Source: an uncultured Lachnospiraceae bacterium | GTDB taxonomy: Bacteria; Bacillota; Clostridia; Lachnospirales; Lachnospiraceae | Assembly: GCA_910577955.1 (NCBI GenBank) | Contig: CAJTNC010000002.1 | Span: 1 to 64,000, forward strand | Direction of reading: 5' to 3' | Length of the DNA stretch: 64,000 nucleotides | Shown here: in pieces, positions 43,196 through 51,192 of the stretch | How the letters are laid out: every line of letters starts with the position of its first letter | How positions within the stretch are numbered: position 1 is the stretch's first letter | Notes under the pieces: model-generated | Told to the model about the DNA's origin: nothing | The model's database searches: none | What the model saw: the letters and a program-made list of their open reading frames with translations, nothing else | Program-made: the position numbers and the translations under genes

Positions 43196-45832
43196 TTATG
43201 CTATCTGCCCCTCCAGCACTTTCGCAGCCTCTTTGACCGCCGCAGCGATACCAGCCGGATTTTTGCCGCCGGCCTGCGCCATATTCGGTCTTCCGCCGCC
43301 GCCGCCGCCCACGAGCCCGGCGATCCCCTTGATCAGATTGCCTGCATGAGCGCCCTTTTTCAGCGCCTCATCTGTCGCCATAGCCACAAGATTCACCTTG
43401 CCGTCTTTGTCTGATGCCAGCACCACTACGCCCTCTCCCAGCTTCTCCTTTAAGGAGTCGCCCAGATCGCGCAGTCCGTTCATATCCACATCCGACACGC
43501 TGACAGCCAGAAGTTTTACTCCCTTCACTTCTGTCACATTGTCCATCACATCTCCCAAGGCATCCTTGGCCGCTTTGCTCTTTAAGGACTCGTTCTCGCT
43601 CTGCAGCGCCTTCATATCCGCCATCACATGCTGACATTTTTCCACTATATCTGATGGGGAGGTCTTTAAAATCTTTGCAGCCTGATGCAGTCTCTCTTCC
43701 ATCTGTGCATAGTACGCCAGCACATTGCTCCCCGTGAGGGCTTCGATCCTGCGGACTCCTGCAGCTACGCCGCTCTCGGAGAGTATTTTAAACGCGGAGA
43801 TCACACCGGTATCTCTCACATGGGTACCGCCGCAGAATTCCTTAGACTGTCCCATCTCCACCACGCGCACCGTCTCGCCGTACTTTTCCCCGAACAACGC
43901 CATCGCGCCGGTCTGTTTTGCCTCCTCCACGGTCATAACTTTCGTCACCACCGGAAGATTAGCGCTGATCTGAGCATTCACAAGAGCCTCCACCTTTGCG
44001 ATCTCCTCCGCAGTCATAGCAGAGAAATGGCTGAAGTCAAAACGCAGTCTGTCGTGATCGTTGTAGGAGCCTGCCTGTTCTACATGATCGCCCAATACTT
44101 CTCTAAGCGCTTTTTGCAGAAGATGCGTTGCGCTGTGGTTTTTGCAGGTATTCATCCTGCGCTCTGCATCCACATGGAGCGTCGCCTTGTCGCCGGTCTT
44201 AAACATACCTTTTGTCACTTTGCCGATATGGCCCACTTTGCCGCCCAGCAGTTTCACCGTGTCTTCCACCTTAAACTCGCCTTCTGCCGTGGTAATCACA
44301 CCGCGATCACCCGCCTGACCGCCCATCGTAGCATAAAAAGGAGTCTCTTTCACAAAGATCGTCCCTGTCTCACCATCCGTCAGGGCGTTCACGATCTCGC
44401 TCTCCGTGGTCATCACCGAGATCTCGGAATCGTAAACCAGATTGTCATAGCCCACAAATTCCGAAGTCACAGAAGGATCGATGGACTCATAGACCGTAGC
44501 ATCCGCTCCCATATAGTTTGTCACCTTGCGGGCGCCTCTCGCCTTCTCCTTCTGTTCTTTCATACAGGACTGGAAGCCTTCTTCGGCTACGGTAAATCCC
44601 TTCTCCTCCAATATCTCTTTGGTCAGATCCAAAGGGAAGCCGAAAGTGTCATATAGTTTAAAAGCATCCTCGCCCGCCAGTTCTTTTTTATTCTCTCTCT
44701 CCAGAGCTTCCGTCATCTCACCTAAGATGGTGAGTCCCTGATCGATAGTACTGTTAAACTTGTTCTCTTCCTGCGTCAGCACGTTCAAAATAAAGGCTTT
44801 CTTTTCTTCCAGTTCCGGATAGCCGTCTTTGGAACCTTCGATCACCGCCTCTGAAAGTCCTGCCAGAAATGTTCCCTGTACACCCAATTTTCTGCCCTGT
44901 CTCGCCGCGCGCCTGATAATCCGGCGCAACACATAACCTCTCCCTTCATTGGAGGGCATAATGCCGTCCGAGATCATAAAGGTCGCGGAACGGATATGAT
45001 CTGTTATAATACGGATGGAAACGTCCGTATCGTAATCCGCATGGTAAGTCACCCCCGCAATATCACAGACTTTATTGCGCAGAGCCTGCAGCGTATCCAC
45101 GTCAAAAATAGAATCCACATCCTGTACTACCACAGCCAAACGCTCTAATCCCATACCGGTATCAATGTTTTTTTGCTCTAACTCGGAGTAGTTTCCCTTT
45201 CCGTCGTTTTCAAACTGGGTGAACACATCGTTCCAAACTTCCATATAGCGATCACAGTCACAGCCCACCGTACAACCGGGCTTCCCGCAGCCGTACTTTT
45301 CGCCTCTGTCGTAATACACCTCAGAACAGGGACCGCAGGGACCTGAACCGTGCTCCCAGAAATTATCCGCCTTGCCGAAACGGAAAATCCTCTCCGCCGC
45401 AATGCCGATCTCCTTATTCCAGATTTCAAAAGCCTCCTCATCCTCCTCGTAGATAGAAGGATAAAGCCTGTCCGCAGGAAGTCCTACCACTTCCGTCAAA
45501 AACTCCCACGTCCATGTAATGGCTTCCCTCTTAAAATAATCACCGAAAGAAAAGTTCCCCAACATCTCGAAAAAAGTGCCGTGGCGGGCTGTCTTTCCCA
45601 CATTCTCCAGATCTCCCGTACGAATGCATTTCTGACAGGTCGTCACCCGTTTTCTGGGCGGAATCTCCTGCCCGGTGAAATAAGGTTTCAAGGGCGCCAT
45701 ACCGGAATTGATCAGCAGTAAACTGTTATCATTATGAGGTACAAGAGAAAAACTCTTCATTTTCAGATGTTCTTTGCTCTCGAAAAAATCTAAAAACATT
45801 CTCCGAAGTTCATTTACGCCGTATGCTTTCAT
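43196..45832 (-). CDS. alaS: Alanyl-tRNA synthetase
   Basis: 878 residues from the second of two adjacent ATGs, the better spaced behind GGAGGAGA. Class II motif 2/3 regions are present in the N-terminal 450 residues (RVTTCQKCIRTGDLENVG, GRGYVLRRIIRRAARQG). The editing domain carries the zinc-type HSATHLLQKAL and FCGGTHVRDTG motifs near 565 and 665. A DHHA1 domain with a Gly-rich GLVGGGGGGRPNMAQAGG stretch ends the protein. It is encoded 14 bp after glyS, in one unit. Confidence 0.98.
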   Translation of the reverse strand: MKAYGVNELRRMFLDFFESKEHLKMKSFSLVPHNDNSLLLINSGMAPLKPYFTGQEIPPRKRVTTCQKCIRTGDLENVGKTARHGTFFEMLGNFSFGDYFKREAITWTWEFLTEVVGLPADRLYPSIYEEDEEAFEIWNKEIGIAAERIFRFGKADNFWEHGSGPCGPCSEVYYDRGEKYGCGKPGCTVGCDCDRYMEVWNDVFTQFENDGKGNYSELEQKNIDTGMGLERLAVVVQDVDSIFDVDTLQALRNKVCDIAGVTYHADYDTDVSIRIITDHIRSATFMISDGIMPSNEGRGYVLRRIIRRAARQGRKLGVQGTFLAGLSEAVIEGSKDGYPELEEKKAFILNVLTQEENKFNSTIDQGLTILGEMTEALERENKKELAGEDAFKLYDTFGFPLDLTKEILEEKGFTVAEEGFQSCMKEQKEKARGARKVTNYMGADATVYESIDPSVTSEFVGYDNLVYDSEISVMTTESEIVNALTDGETGTIFVKETPFYATMGGQAGDRGVITTAEGEFKVEDTVKLLGGKVGHIGKVTKGMFKTGDKATLHVDAERRMNTCKNHSATHLLQKALREVLGDHVEQAGSYNDHDRLRFDFSHFSAMTAEEIAKVEALVNAQISANLPVVTKVMTVEEAKQTGAMALFGEKYGETVRVVEMGQSKEFCGGTHVRDTGVISAFKILSESGVAAGVRRIEALTGSNVLAYYAQMEERLHQAAKILKTSPSDIVEKCQHVMADMKALQSENESLKSKAAKDALGDVMDNVTEVKGVKLLAVSVSDVDMNGLRDLGDSLKEKLGEGVVVLASDKDGKVNLVAMATDEALKKGAHAGNLIKGIAGLVGGGGGGRPNMAQAGGKNPAGIAAAVKEAAKVLEGQIA

Positions 45833-45846
45833 CATTCTCCTCCAAC

Positions 45847-47235
45847 TTAAAAAGAAAATTTATCCGCAAAATATGCGTCCAGTTCGTCGATGGCAACCCG
45901 CTCCTGCTCCATGGAATCTCTGAAGCGCACTGTCACCTTGCCGTCGGTCTCGGAATCAAAGTCGTAGGTCACACAGAAAGGCGTGCCTATTTCGTCCTGC
46001 CTGCGGTATCTCTTGCCGATATTTCCCCTGTCGTCAAACTCACAGTTATATTTTTTACACAGTTCGGTGTATATCTTTTCCGCACCTTCGTTCAATTTTT
46101 TGGATAACGGCAGCACACCGATCTTTACCGGTGCAAGCGCCGGATGGAAACGAAGCACGGTTCTCATATCTCCGCCTTCCAATTCTTCCTCATCGTAAGC
46201 CGCACAGAGGAACGCCAACACCACGCGATCCGCACCCAGAGACGGTTCCACGACATAAGGAACATATTTCTCCCCTTTGCTGTCGTCAAAATAGCTCATA
46301 TCCTCGCCGGAAACTTCCTGATGTCTGGTCAAATCATAGTCTGTTCTGTCCGCAATCCCCCAGAGTTCTCCCCATCCGAAGGGGAACAGAAACTCTATAT
46401 CCGTGGTTCCTTTGGAATAAAAGCTGAGTTCTTCCTGCGCGTGATCTCTAAGCCGCATCTCCTCCTCTTTCATGCCAAGAGACAAAAGCCAGTCTCTGCA
46501 GAAACCTCTCCAGTACTGAAACCACTCCATATCCGTTCCGGGCTCGCAGAAAAACTCCAGTTCCATCTGCTCGAATTCTCTGGTACGGAAAGTAAAGTTG
46601 CCCGGCGTGATCTCGTTTCGGAAAGACTTACCGATCTGGCCGATACCGAAGGGCATTTTTTTTCTGGAAGTACGCTGTACATTTTTAAAGTTCACGAAAA
46701 TACCCTGCGCCGTCTCCGGTCTCAGGTAAACTGTGTTTTTCGCATCCTCCGTCACCCCCTGAAAAGTCTTGAACATCAGGTTAAACTGACGGATATCCGT
46801 GAAATTGTGTTTGCCGCAGGTAGGACAGGGAACATTATTTTCTTCGATAAAGTTCTTCATCTCCTCCTGAGAGTACGCGTCTATGGGTTTGCCTAAATCA
46901 ATTCCCTTTTCCTGAGCGTAATCCTCGATGATCTTATCCGCGCGGAAACGCTCTTTACATTCCTTACAGTCCATCAGCGGATCGGAAAATCCGCCCAGAT
47001 GTCCTGATGCGATCCATGTCTGCGGATTCATCAGAATTGCGCAGTCCACACCCACATTGTAGGGATTTTCTGTGATAAATTTTTGCCACCATGCTTTCTT
47101 AACATTATTTTTCAGTTCTACGCCCAGATTACCGTAGTCCCATGTGTTGGCAAGCCCGCCGTAGATCTCGGAACCGGGATACACAAATCCCCTCGCTTTC
47201 GCAAGTGCCACTATCTTTTCCATTGTTTTTTCCAT
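45847..47235 (-). CDS. glyS: Glycyl-tRNA synthetase, single-chain type
   Basis: 462 residues, homodimeric GlyQS-type rather than the alpha2beta2 form. Class II motifs are seen: [25 protein letters not shown] near 207, and [16 protein letters not shown] near 328. The anticodon-binding domain follows ([20 protein letters not shown]). It starts [31 protein letters not shown], typical for the family. It follows the lipoprotein gene by 48 bp with no T-box-like leader. Confidence 0.97.
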   Translation of the reverse strand: MEKTMEKIVALAKARGFVYPGSEIYGGLANTWDYGNLGVELKNNVKKAWWQKFITENPYNVGVDCAILMNPQTWIASGHLGGFSDPLMDCKECKERFRADKIIEDYAQEKGIDLGKPIDAYSQEEMKNFIEENNVPCPTCGKHNFTDIRQFNLMFKTFQGVTEDAKNTVYLRPETAQGIFVNFKNVQRTSRKKMPFGIGQIGKSFRNEITPGNFTFRTREFEQMELEFFCEPGTDMEWFQYWRGFCRDWLLSLGMKEEEMRLRDHAQEELSFYSKGTTDIEFLFPFGWGELWGIADRTDYDLTRHQEVSGEDMSYFDDSKGEKYVPYVVEPSLGADRVVLAFLCAAYDEEELEGGDMRTVLRFHPALAPVKIGVLPLSKKLNEGAEKIYTELCKKYNCEFDDRGNIGKRYRRQDEIGTPFCVTYDFDSETDGKVTVRFRDSMEQERVAIDELDAYFADKFSF

Positions 47236-47283
47236 ATTCTCTCTCCTCTTCCCTCTTCATTTCTTTTCCGGGTCTTCCGGTAT

Positions 47284-47922
47284 TTATCCGTTCAACAAAA
47301 TATATGCCAACTGCTCTTTCCCCGATATCTCCACCGCATTTTTACCTGCCACAGTCACATTTTCAGAAATATAAATTGGTTTATACTGAGCAGTGATCTG
47401 TACCGGAGCTCCGAGGTTCATTTCATTGTCATAGATGATGATTCCGTTTTTCCCCATCGAAAGAATGTCTTCCTTCCCCTGCAGCACGCCGTCATCCTCC
47501 GCGCTGTGCAGTTCTATTTCCAAATCAAACCCCTCGGCATAAGCTTCCTCCACGGTACCATAGAAAAAGGGCGCCCGCAGAGCAGGATCCACTTCCATCA
47601 CATCCATATTCATAAAGCCGTCAAAAGAAGCAGCATCCGGATAAGTCATCACTACTTTGACCACACCCTCTCCCACTTCCACTTCATCCACAGTAACGCC
47701 CGCTCCCTGCGCAGAATTGCCGTTATTGTAGAGCGCCGCTTTCTCTGACATCATGTTTTTCAGGGCATCCACGGATTCCTCCCCGAAATCCTCCACTATG
47801 GTGTGCTCGATAGAACCGTCTTTTAGTATCACAATAGTGGTTTTCTCTACCGCTGTCTTCCCGCACCCTGTCAGCAGAAAGACCAAAAGCGCCGCGAACA
47901 GTACCCTGTTTTTCTTTTTCAT
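47284..47922 (-). CDS. Lipoprotein of unknown function
   Basis: 212 residues. The lipobox LTGC is at residues 17-20 after a short hydrophobic core. The mature domain has a repeated pattern of beta strands (VVKVVMTYPDAASFDGF, GIIIYDNEMNLGAPVQI). I do not recognise a named family. It has its own promoter inside a 42-bp palindrome. It follows the Na/Pi cotransporter gene, and shared ACAGG/TAAAAT sequence near both promoters hints at related control (inference). The RBS is AGAGGAG. Confidence 0.75.
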   Translation of the reverse strand: MKKKNRVLFAALLVFLLTGCGKTAVEKTTIVILKDGSIEHTIVEDFGEESVDALKNMMSEKAALYNNGNSAQGAGVTVDEVEVGEGVVKVVMTYPDAASFDGFMNMDVMEVDPALRAPFFYGTVEEAYAEGFDLEIELHSAEDDGVLQGKEDILSMGKNGIIIYDNEMNLGAPVQITAQYKPIYISENVTVAGKNAVEISGKEQLAYILLNG

Positions 47923-47955
47923 TGTCTCACTCCTCTTTTCTGCTCCGTAAACGCA

Positions 47956-47997
47956 AATAATATTTTACCTGCAAAATTTTGCCTGTAAAATATTATT
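47956..47997 (-). promoter_or_regulatory. Nested palindrome carrying the lipoprotein-gene promoter
   Basis: The outer arms AATAATATTTTAC (47956-47968) and GTAAAATATTATT (47985-47997) are perfectly complementary. The centre GCAAAATTTTGC (47971-47982) is a second palindrome. On the minus strand TTTACA-16 bp-TAAAAT reads as a -35/-10 pair with the inner palindrome in the spacer, the classic place for an operator. Equally, it can be seen as two tandem 14-mers, TTTTRCCTGYAAAA. Confidence 0.55.
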
Positions 47998-48005
47998 ATA
48001 ATCGA

Positions 48006-49025
48006 CTATATCCTATTTTTCAATATCAGATTTTTACAATATCCTTTCTTTGTATCCCTCACCGTCATACAGGCAAGTTTTTCCAGACTTCCGCTCAGAG
48101 GGAGCAGTACCGCTGTCACCGTTATATTAAAAATACTGTGCATCGCCGCAATGCCGGCGCTGTCCGCACTCTGTGCCATAAAGGCAAACGGCCGCATTCC
48201 GTGCAGTCCGTAAAACACCAACATAAATATGGCCGTGCCGATCATGTTGAAATACAGGTGTATAAAAGCCGCCCGTTTCGCATTTTTGCTGCTGCGTGAA
48301 GCGGATAATAACGCCGTGGCACAGGTACCGATATTCTGTCCCATAATGATCGGAATTGCCGAGGCATAGGGCACCGCCCCTGTGGCGCAAAGCGCCTGCA
48401 GAATTCCTACCGAAGCGGAAGAACTCTGGATCACCGCCGTCAAAAGCGCTCCCATGATCATTCCAGTCACCGGATTGGAAAACATCAGGAACAAATTGGT
48501 GAAAGCCGGAATTTCTTTTAAGGGAGCCACCGCGCCGCTCATAGCCTCCATCCCTGTCATCAAAACCGCAAACCCCAGCAGTATTCCTCCAACATTTCTC
48601 TTCTTTTCCTTTCCGGAAAACAGATATAGGAAAATGCCGATCAGTCCTAATACGGGGGAAAACGAATCGGGCTTCAACATTCTGATAAAAATGTTGCTGC
48701 TCTCTATTCCCGCTAAAGACAAGATCCAGGAGGTCACCGTTGTGCCGATATTGGCTCCCATAATGATCCCCACAGCCTGATGCAGCGTCATAATGCCGGA
48801 GTTGACAAATCCCACCACCATCACCGTTGTGGCCGAGGAGGACTGGATCACCGCCGTCACAGACGCTCCAAGCAAAACCGCTCTAAATGGATTCGCCGTA
48901 AGTTTCCCCAAAATATATTCCATTTTACTGCCCGATAATTTTGAAAGATTTGTACCCATAAAGTGCATGCCGGTCAGAAAAAGCGCAAGTCCCGCAAGCA
49001 TAAGAATAATCGAAAAAACAGTCAT
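48006..49025 (-). CDS. Na/Pi-cotransporter family protein
   Basis: 339 residues, eight to nine membrane helices. It has the two inverted Na_Pi_cotrans repeats with the signature QSSSATTVMVVGFVNSG near 62 and QSSSASVGILQALCATG near 200. It imports phosphate with sodium. The C-terminal PhoU-like domain found in the longer YjbB/NptA proteins is missing. It lies downstream of a PhoP/PhoR-type gene pair and has PhoP-box-like repeats at its promoter. Confidence 0.92.
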   Translation of the reverse strand: MTVFSIILMLAGLALFLTGMHFMGTNLSKLSGSKMEYILGKLTANPFRAVLLGASVTAVIQSSSATTVMVVGFVNSGIMTLHQAVGIIMGANIGTTVTSWILSLAGIESSNIFIRMLKPDSFSPVLGLIGIFLYLFSGKEKKRNVGGILLGFAVLMTGMEAMSGAVAPLKEIPAFTNLFLMFSNPVTGMIMGALLTAVIQSSSASVGILQALCATGAVPYASAIPIIMGQNIGTCATALLSASRSSKNAKRAAFIHLYFNMIGTAIFMLVFYGLHGMRPFAFMAQSADSAGIAAMHSIFNITVTAVLLPLSGSLEKLACMTVRDTKKGYCKNLILKNRI

Positions 49026-49115
49026 AATAAAATTCCTCCTGTATCAAAGACATCCTATCGGTAAAGTTCTTTTCCGTTTCTCAACCTCACCTTACTATCT
49101 ATCATACAGAAGGAA

Positions 49116-49155
49116 TGTAAAATTATAGTCCACAAGAATGTAAATTTCCTGTAAA
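49116..49155 (-). promoter_or_regulatory. PhoP-box-like repeats and promoter of the Na/Pi gene
   Basis: On the minus strand TTTACA occurs at 49155-49150 and at 49144-49139 (an 11-bp repeat period), and again at 49121-49116. TATAAT is at 49127-49122. This TT(A/T/C)ACA-N5-TT(A/T/C)ACA pattern just upstream of a -10 box is the known layout of PhoP-activated promoters in Bacillus. Binding here is inferred. Confidence 0.6.
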
Positions 49156-49166
49156 ATTTTTAATTT

Positions 49167-50486
49167 TTATTTCGGCAAAATCACCCTGATCTCCGTCCCC
49201 TTGTTCGGACTGCTCTTTAACTTGATCTCCCCGTTGTGATACTGCACCGCATGCTTTACGATGGATAATCCAAGGCCTGTTCCGCCTGAGCGTCTGGATC
49301 GGCTTTTATCAATCCTGTAAAATCGCTCGAACACATGACTTTGATCCTCCGGAGGGATTCCTATCCCGGTGTCTTTCACCGTGATTTCCGCCCTGCTTCC
49401 GCCATCCTTTATATCAACTTCCACACTGCCGCCGCTTACATTGTACTGAATCCCATTATCACAGAGATTGTAAAAAATCTCCATAATAAGTCGGTATACC
49501 CCTGTCACAACCACATCTTGCCCGTTTAACGACAAAGTCACCTGCTTTTTTTTCGCCGCTTCAAGCAAAGAGGTCCTCACCTCCTCCGCCACCTCCGCAA
49601 GATGTACGATCTCAAGAGGAAATGAGTCCCCTCCATCCAACCGGGAAAGTTGTATGATATCCTCCACAAGAGTTACCATTCTTGCAGCCTCCTGCCGCAT
49701 TCTCGCCGCAAACCCGGGAATATCATCGCTTTTTACAAGCCCGTTTTCCATCAGTTCCGCGGTTCCCATGATAGACTGCAGGGGCGTTTTCAGTTCGTGG
49801 GTCACATTGGCCGTAAACTCGATCCGATCCTGCTCAGCCAGCATGTAAGCCCGCTTCAGTTCCCGGTTCTGCCTGTCGATCCTTTTTAAGAGCGGGGACA
49901 GTTCCTCATACACGTCATTTCCCAAAGGATCTTCCAGATCCAGTCTGTTGATAGGCTTCACGATATTTTCAGAGAGCCGCAGCGCAAAAAATGCCGACAA
50001 AACAAGAGCGATCATCAAAACAAGCGTGATCGGCTGCTGCATCCCTATCACGATAGCCCCGATCGTAATACCCGTTCTGGAGATTCGCAGTACCGAACCG
50101 TCAGAAAGTTTTTTTGCATAATAACTTGTTTTTTCCAACAGCGTGCCCGAGTAACGGACACTGTGCCCTTCTCCTTCCAGAAAAGCCTCCCGTATCTCTT
50201 CCCGCTGCCCGTGATTCTCCATTGTTCCTGCATCTGCGGCCGTATCATAAACTACTTTGCCCTCCGGATCGATCCATGTCACGCGGCAGGTTCCGAAATC
50301 CGTTTTCTCCAGATATCCTACCCCGAACCTCTCCACTCCCGAGGCCGCCATTTTCAGATCATCAAACAGTCTTTCCGACTGCTGGATATCAAAATAGTGA
50401 TAAAAACCGCCTAAGATGAACATCATACTGCAGACAAATACAGCCAGCGCGGTAAACAAAATATTTCGGTATATTTTTTTGCTCAA
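49167..50486 (-). CDS. Sensor histidine kinase (PhoR-like)
   Basis: 439 residues. Two membrane helices (about 8-28 and 144-168) flank an outer sensor domain; a short HAMP-like link follows. The phosphoacceptor H-box is FTANVTHELKTPLQS near 228. The ATPase has N-box NLCDNGIQYN near 336, then DTGIGIP and GGTGLGLSIVKH. It phosphorylates the response regulator encoded just upstream (stop/start overlap of four bases). The link to phosphate comes from the downstream Na/Pi gene and TTTACA repeats, not from the sensor itself. Confidence 0.92.
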   Translation of the reverse strand: MSKKIYRNILFTALAVFVCSMMFILGGFYHYFDIQQSERLFDDLKMAASGVERFGVGYLEKTDFGTCRVTWIDPEGKVVYDTAADAGTMENHGQREEIREAFLEGEGHSVRYSGTLLEKTSYYAKKLSDGSVLRISRTGITIGAIVIGMQQPITLVLMIALVLSAFFALRLSENIVKPINRLDLEDPLGNDVYEELSPLLKRIDRQNRELKRAYMLAEQDRIEFTANVTHELKTPLQSIMGTAELMENGLVKSDDIPGFAARMRQEAARMVTLVEDIIQLSRLDGGDSFPLEIVHLAEVAEEVRTSLLEAAKKKQVTLSLNGQDVVVTGVYRLIMEIFYNLCDNGIQYNVSGGSVEVDIKDGGSRAEITVKDTGIGIPPEDQSHVFERFYRIDKSRSRRSGGTGLGLSIVKHAVQYHNGEIKLKSSPNKGTEIRVILPK

Positions 50487-51157
50487 AGATTTTCCTCCAA
50501 CCGATATCCCACGCCTCTCACCGTCTCGATCATATCGCCGTATCTGCCGAGCTTTAAACGCAGCGTCCGTATGTGCATGTCCAGAGTCCTCGTCTCTCCC
50601 ACAAAATTATTTCCCCACACTTTGAGAAACAACTGTTCTCTGCTGTAAGCTACTCCCGGGCGTTCCAAAAACAAACGCAGAAGCTCAAATTCTTTCAATG
50701 TCAATTCCACCCTCACGCCGTCCGCAAACACCGTCCGATCTTCCGTATTCAGTAAAATACCGCCTGCCTTAAGCAAAACTCTGTCCTCCGCCTTGCTGCA
50801 CCTGCGCAGCACCGCCTTCACTCTGGATATCATTTCCATCATGCCGAAGGGCTTCACGAGATGATCGTCGGCGCCGATATCCAGACTCCTCACCTTCTCG
50901 TATTCCGTTCCTTTCGCCGTCGCCATGATCACCGGAATATCCGCCGTCTTCTTATCTGATTTCAGCCTCTGCAAAATCTCCATCCCGTCCATCTCCGGCA
51001 GCATAATGTCCAACAAGATAAGATCCGGCCTTTCTTTTTCCAGCGCCGCAAAAAAGGATCTTCCATCCGCAAAGCCTTTTGCTTCAAATCCGGTCATACC
51101 AAGAGAATACAACTCAATATCGCGAATACTCTCATCATCTTCCACACACCAAATCAA
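50483..51157 (-). CDS. OmpR/PhoP-type response regulator with TTG start
   Basis: 224 residues. The receiver domain has the acidic pair EDD near residue 6, phosphoacceptor Asp in LILLDIMLPEMDG near 49, and the Lys in DDHLVKPFG near 100. A winged-helix DNA-binding domain follows (LTLKEFELLRLFLERPG, TRTLDMHIRTLRLKLG, VRGVGYRL). The open frame runs to 51322 inside the neighbouring gene, but TTG 51157 fits best: GGGGAGG is seven bases upstream and the protein then starts at the receiver (IWCVEDDES). It partners with the downstream kinase. Confidence 0.92.
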   Translation of the reverse strand: MIWCVEDDESIRDIELYSLGMTGFEAKGFADGRSFFAALEKERPDLILLDIMLPEMDGMEILQRLKSDKKTADIPVIMATAKGTEYEKVRSLDIGADDHLVKPFGMMEMISRVKAVLRRCSKAEDRVLLKAGGILLNTEDRTVFADGVRVELTLKEFELLRLFLERPGVAYSREQLFLKVWGNNFVGETRTLDMHIRTLRLKLGRYGDMIETVRGVGYRLEENL

Positions 51158-51192
51158 CCCATATCCTCCCCGCTCATTCTCTAACCGACATA

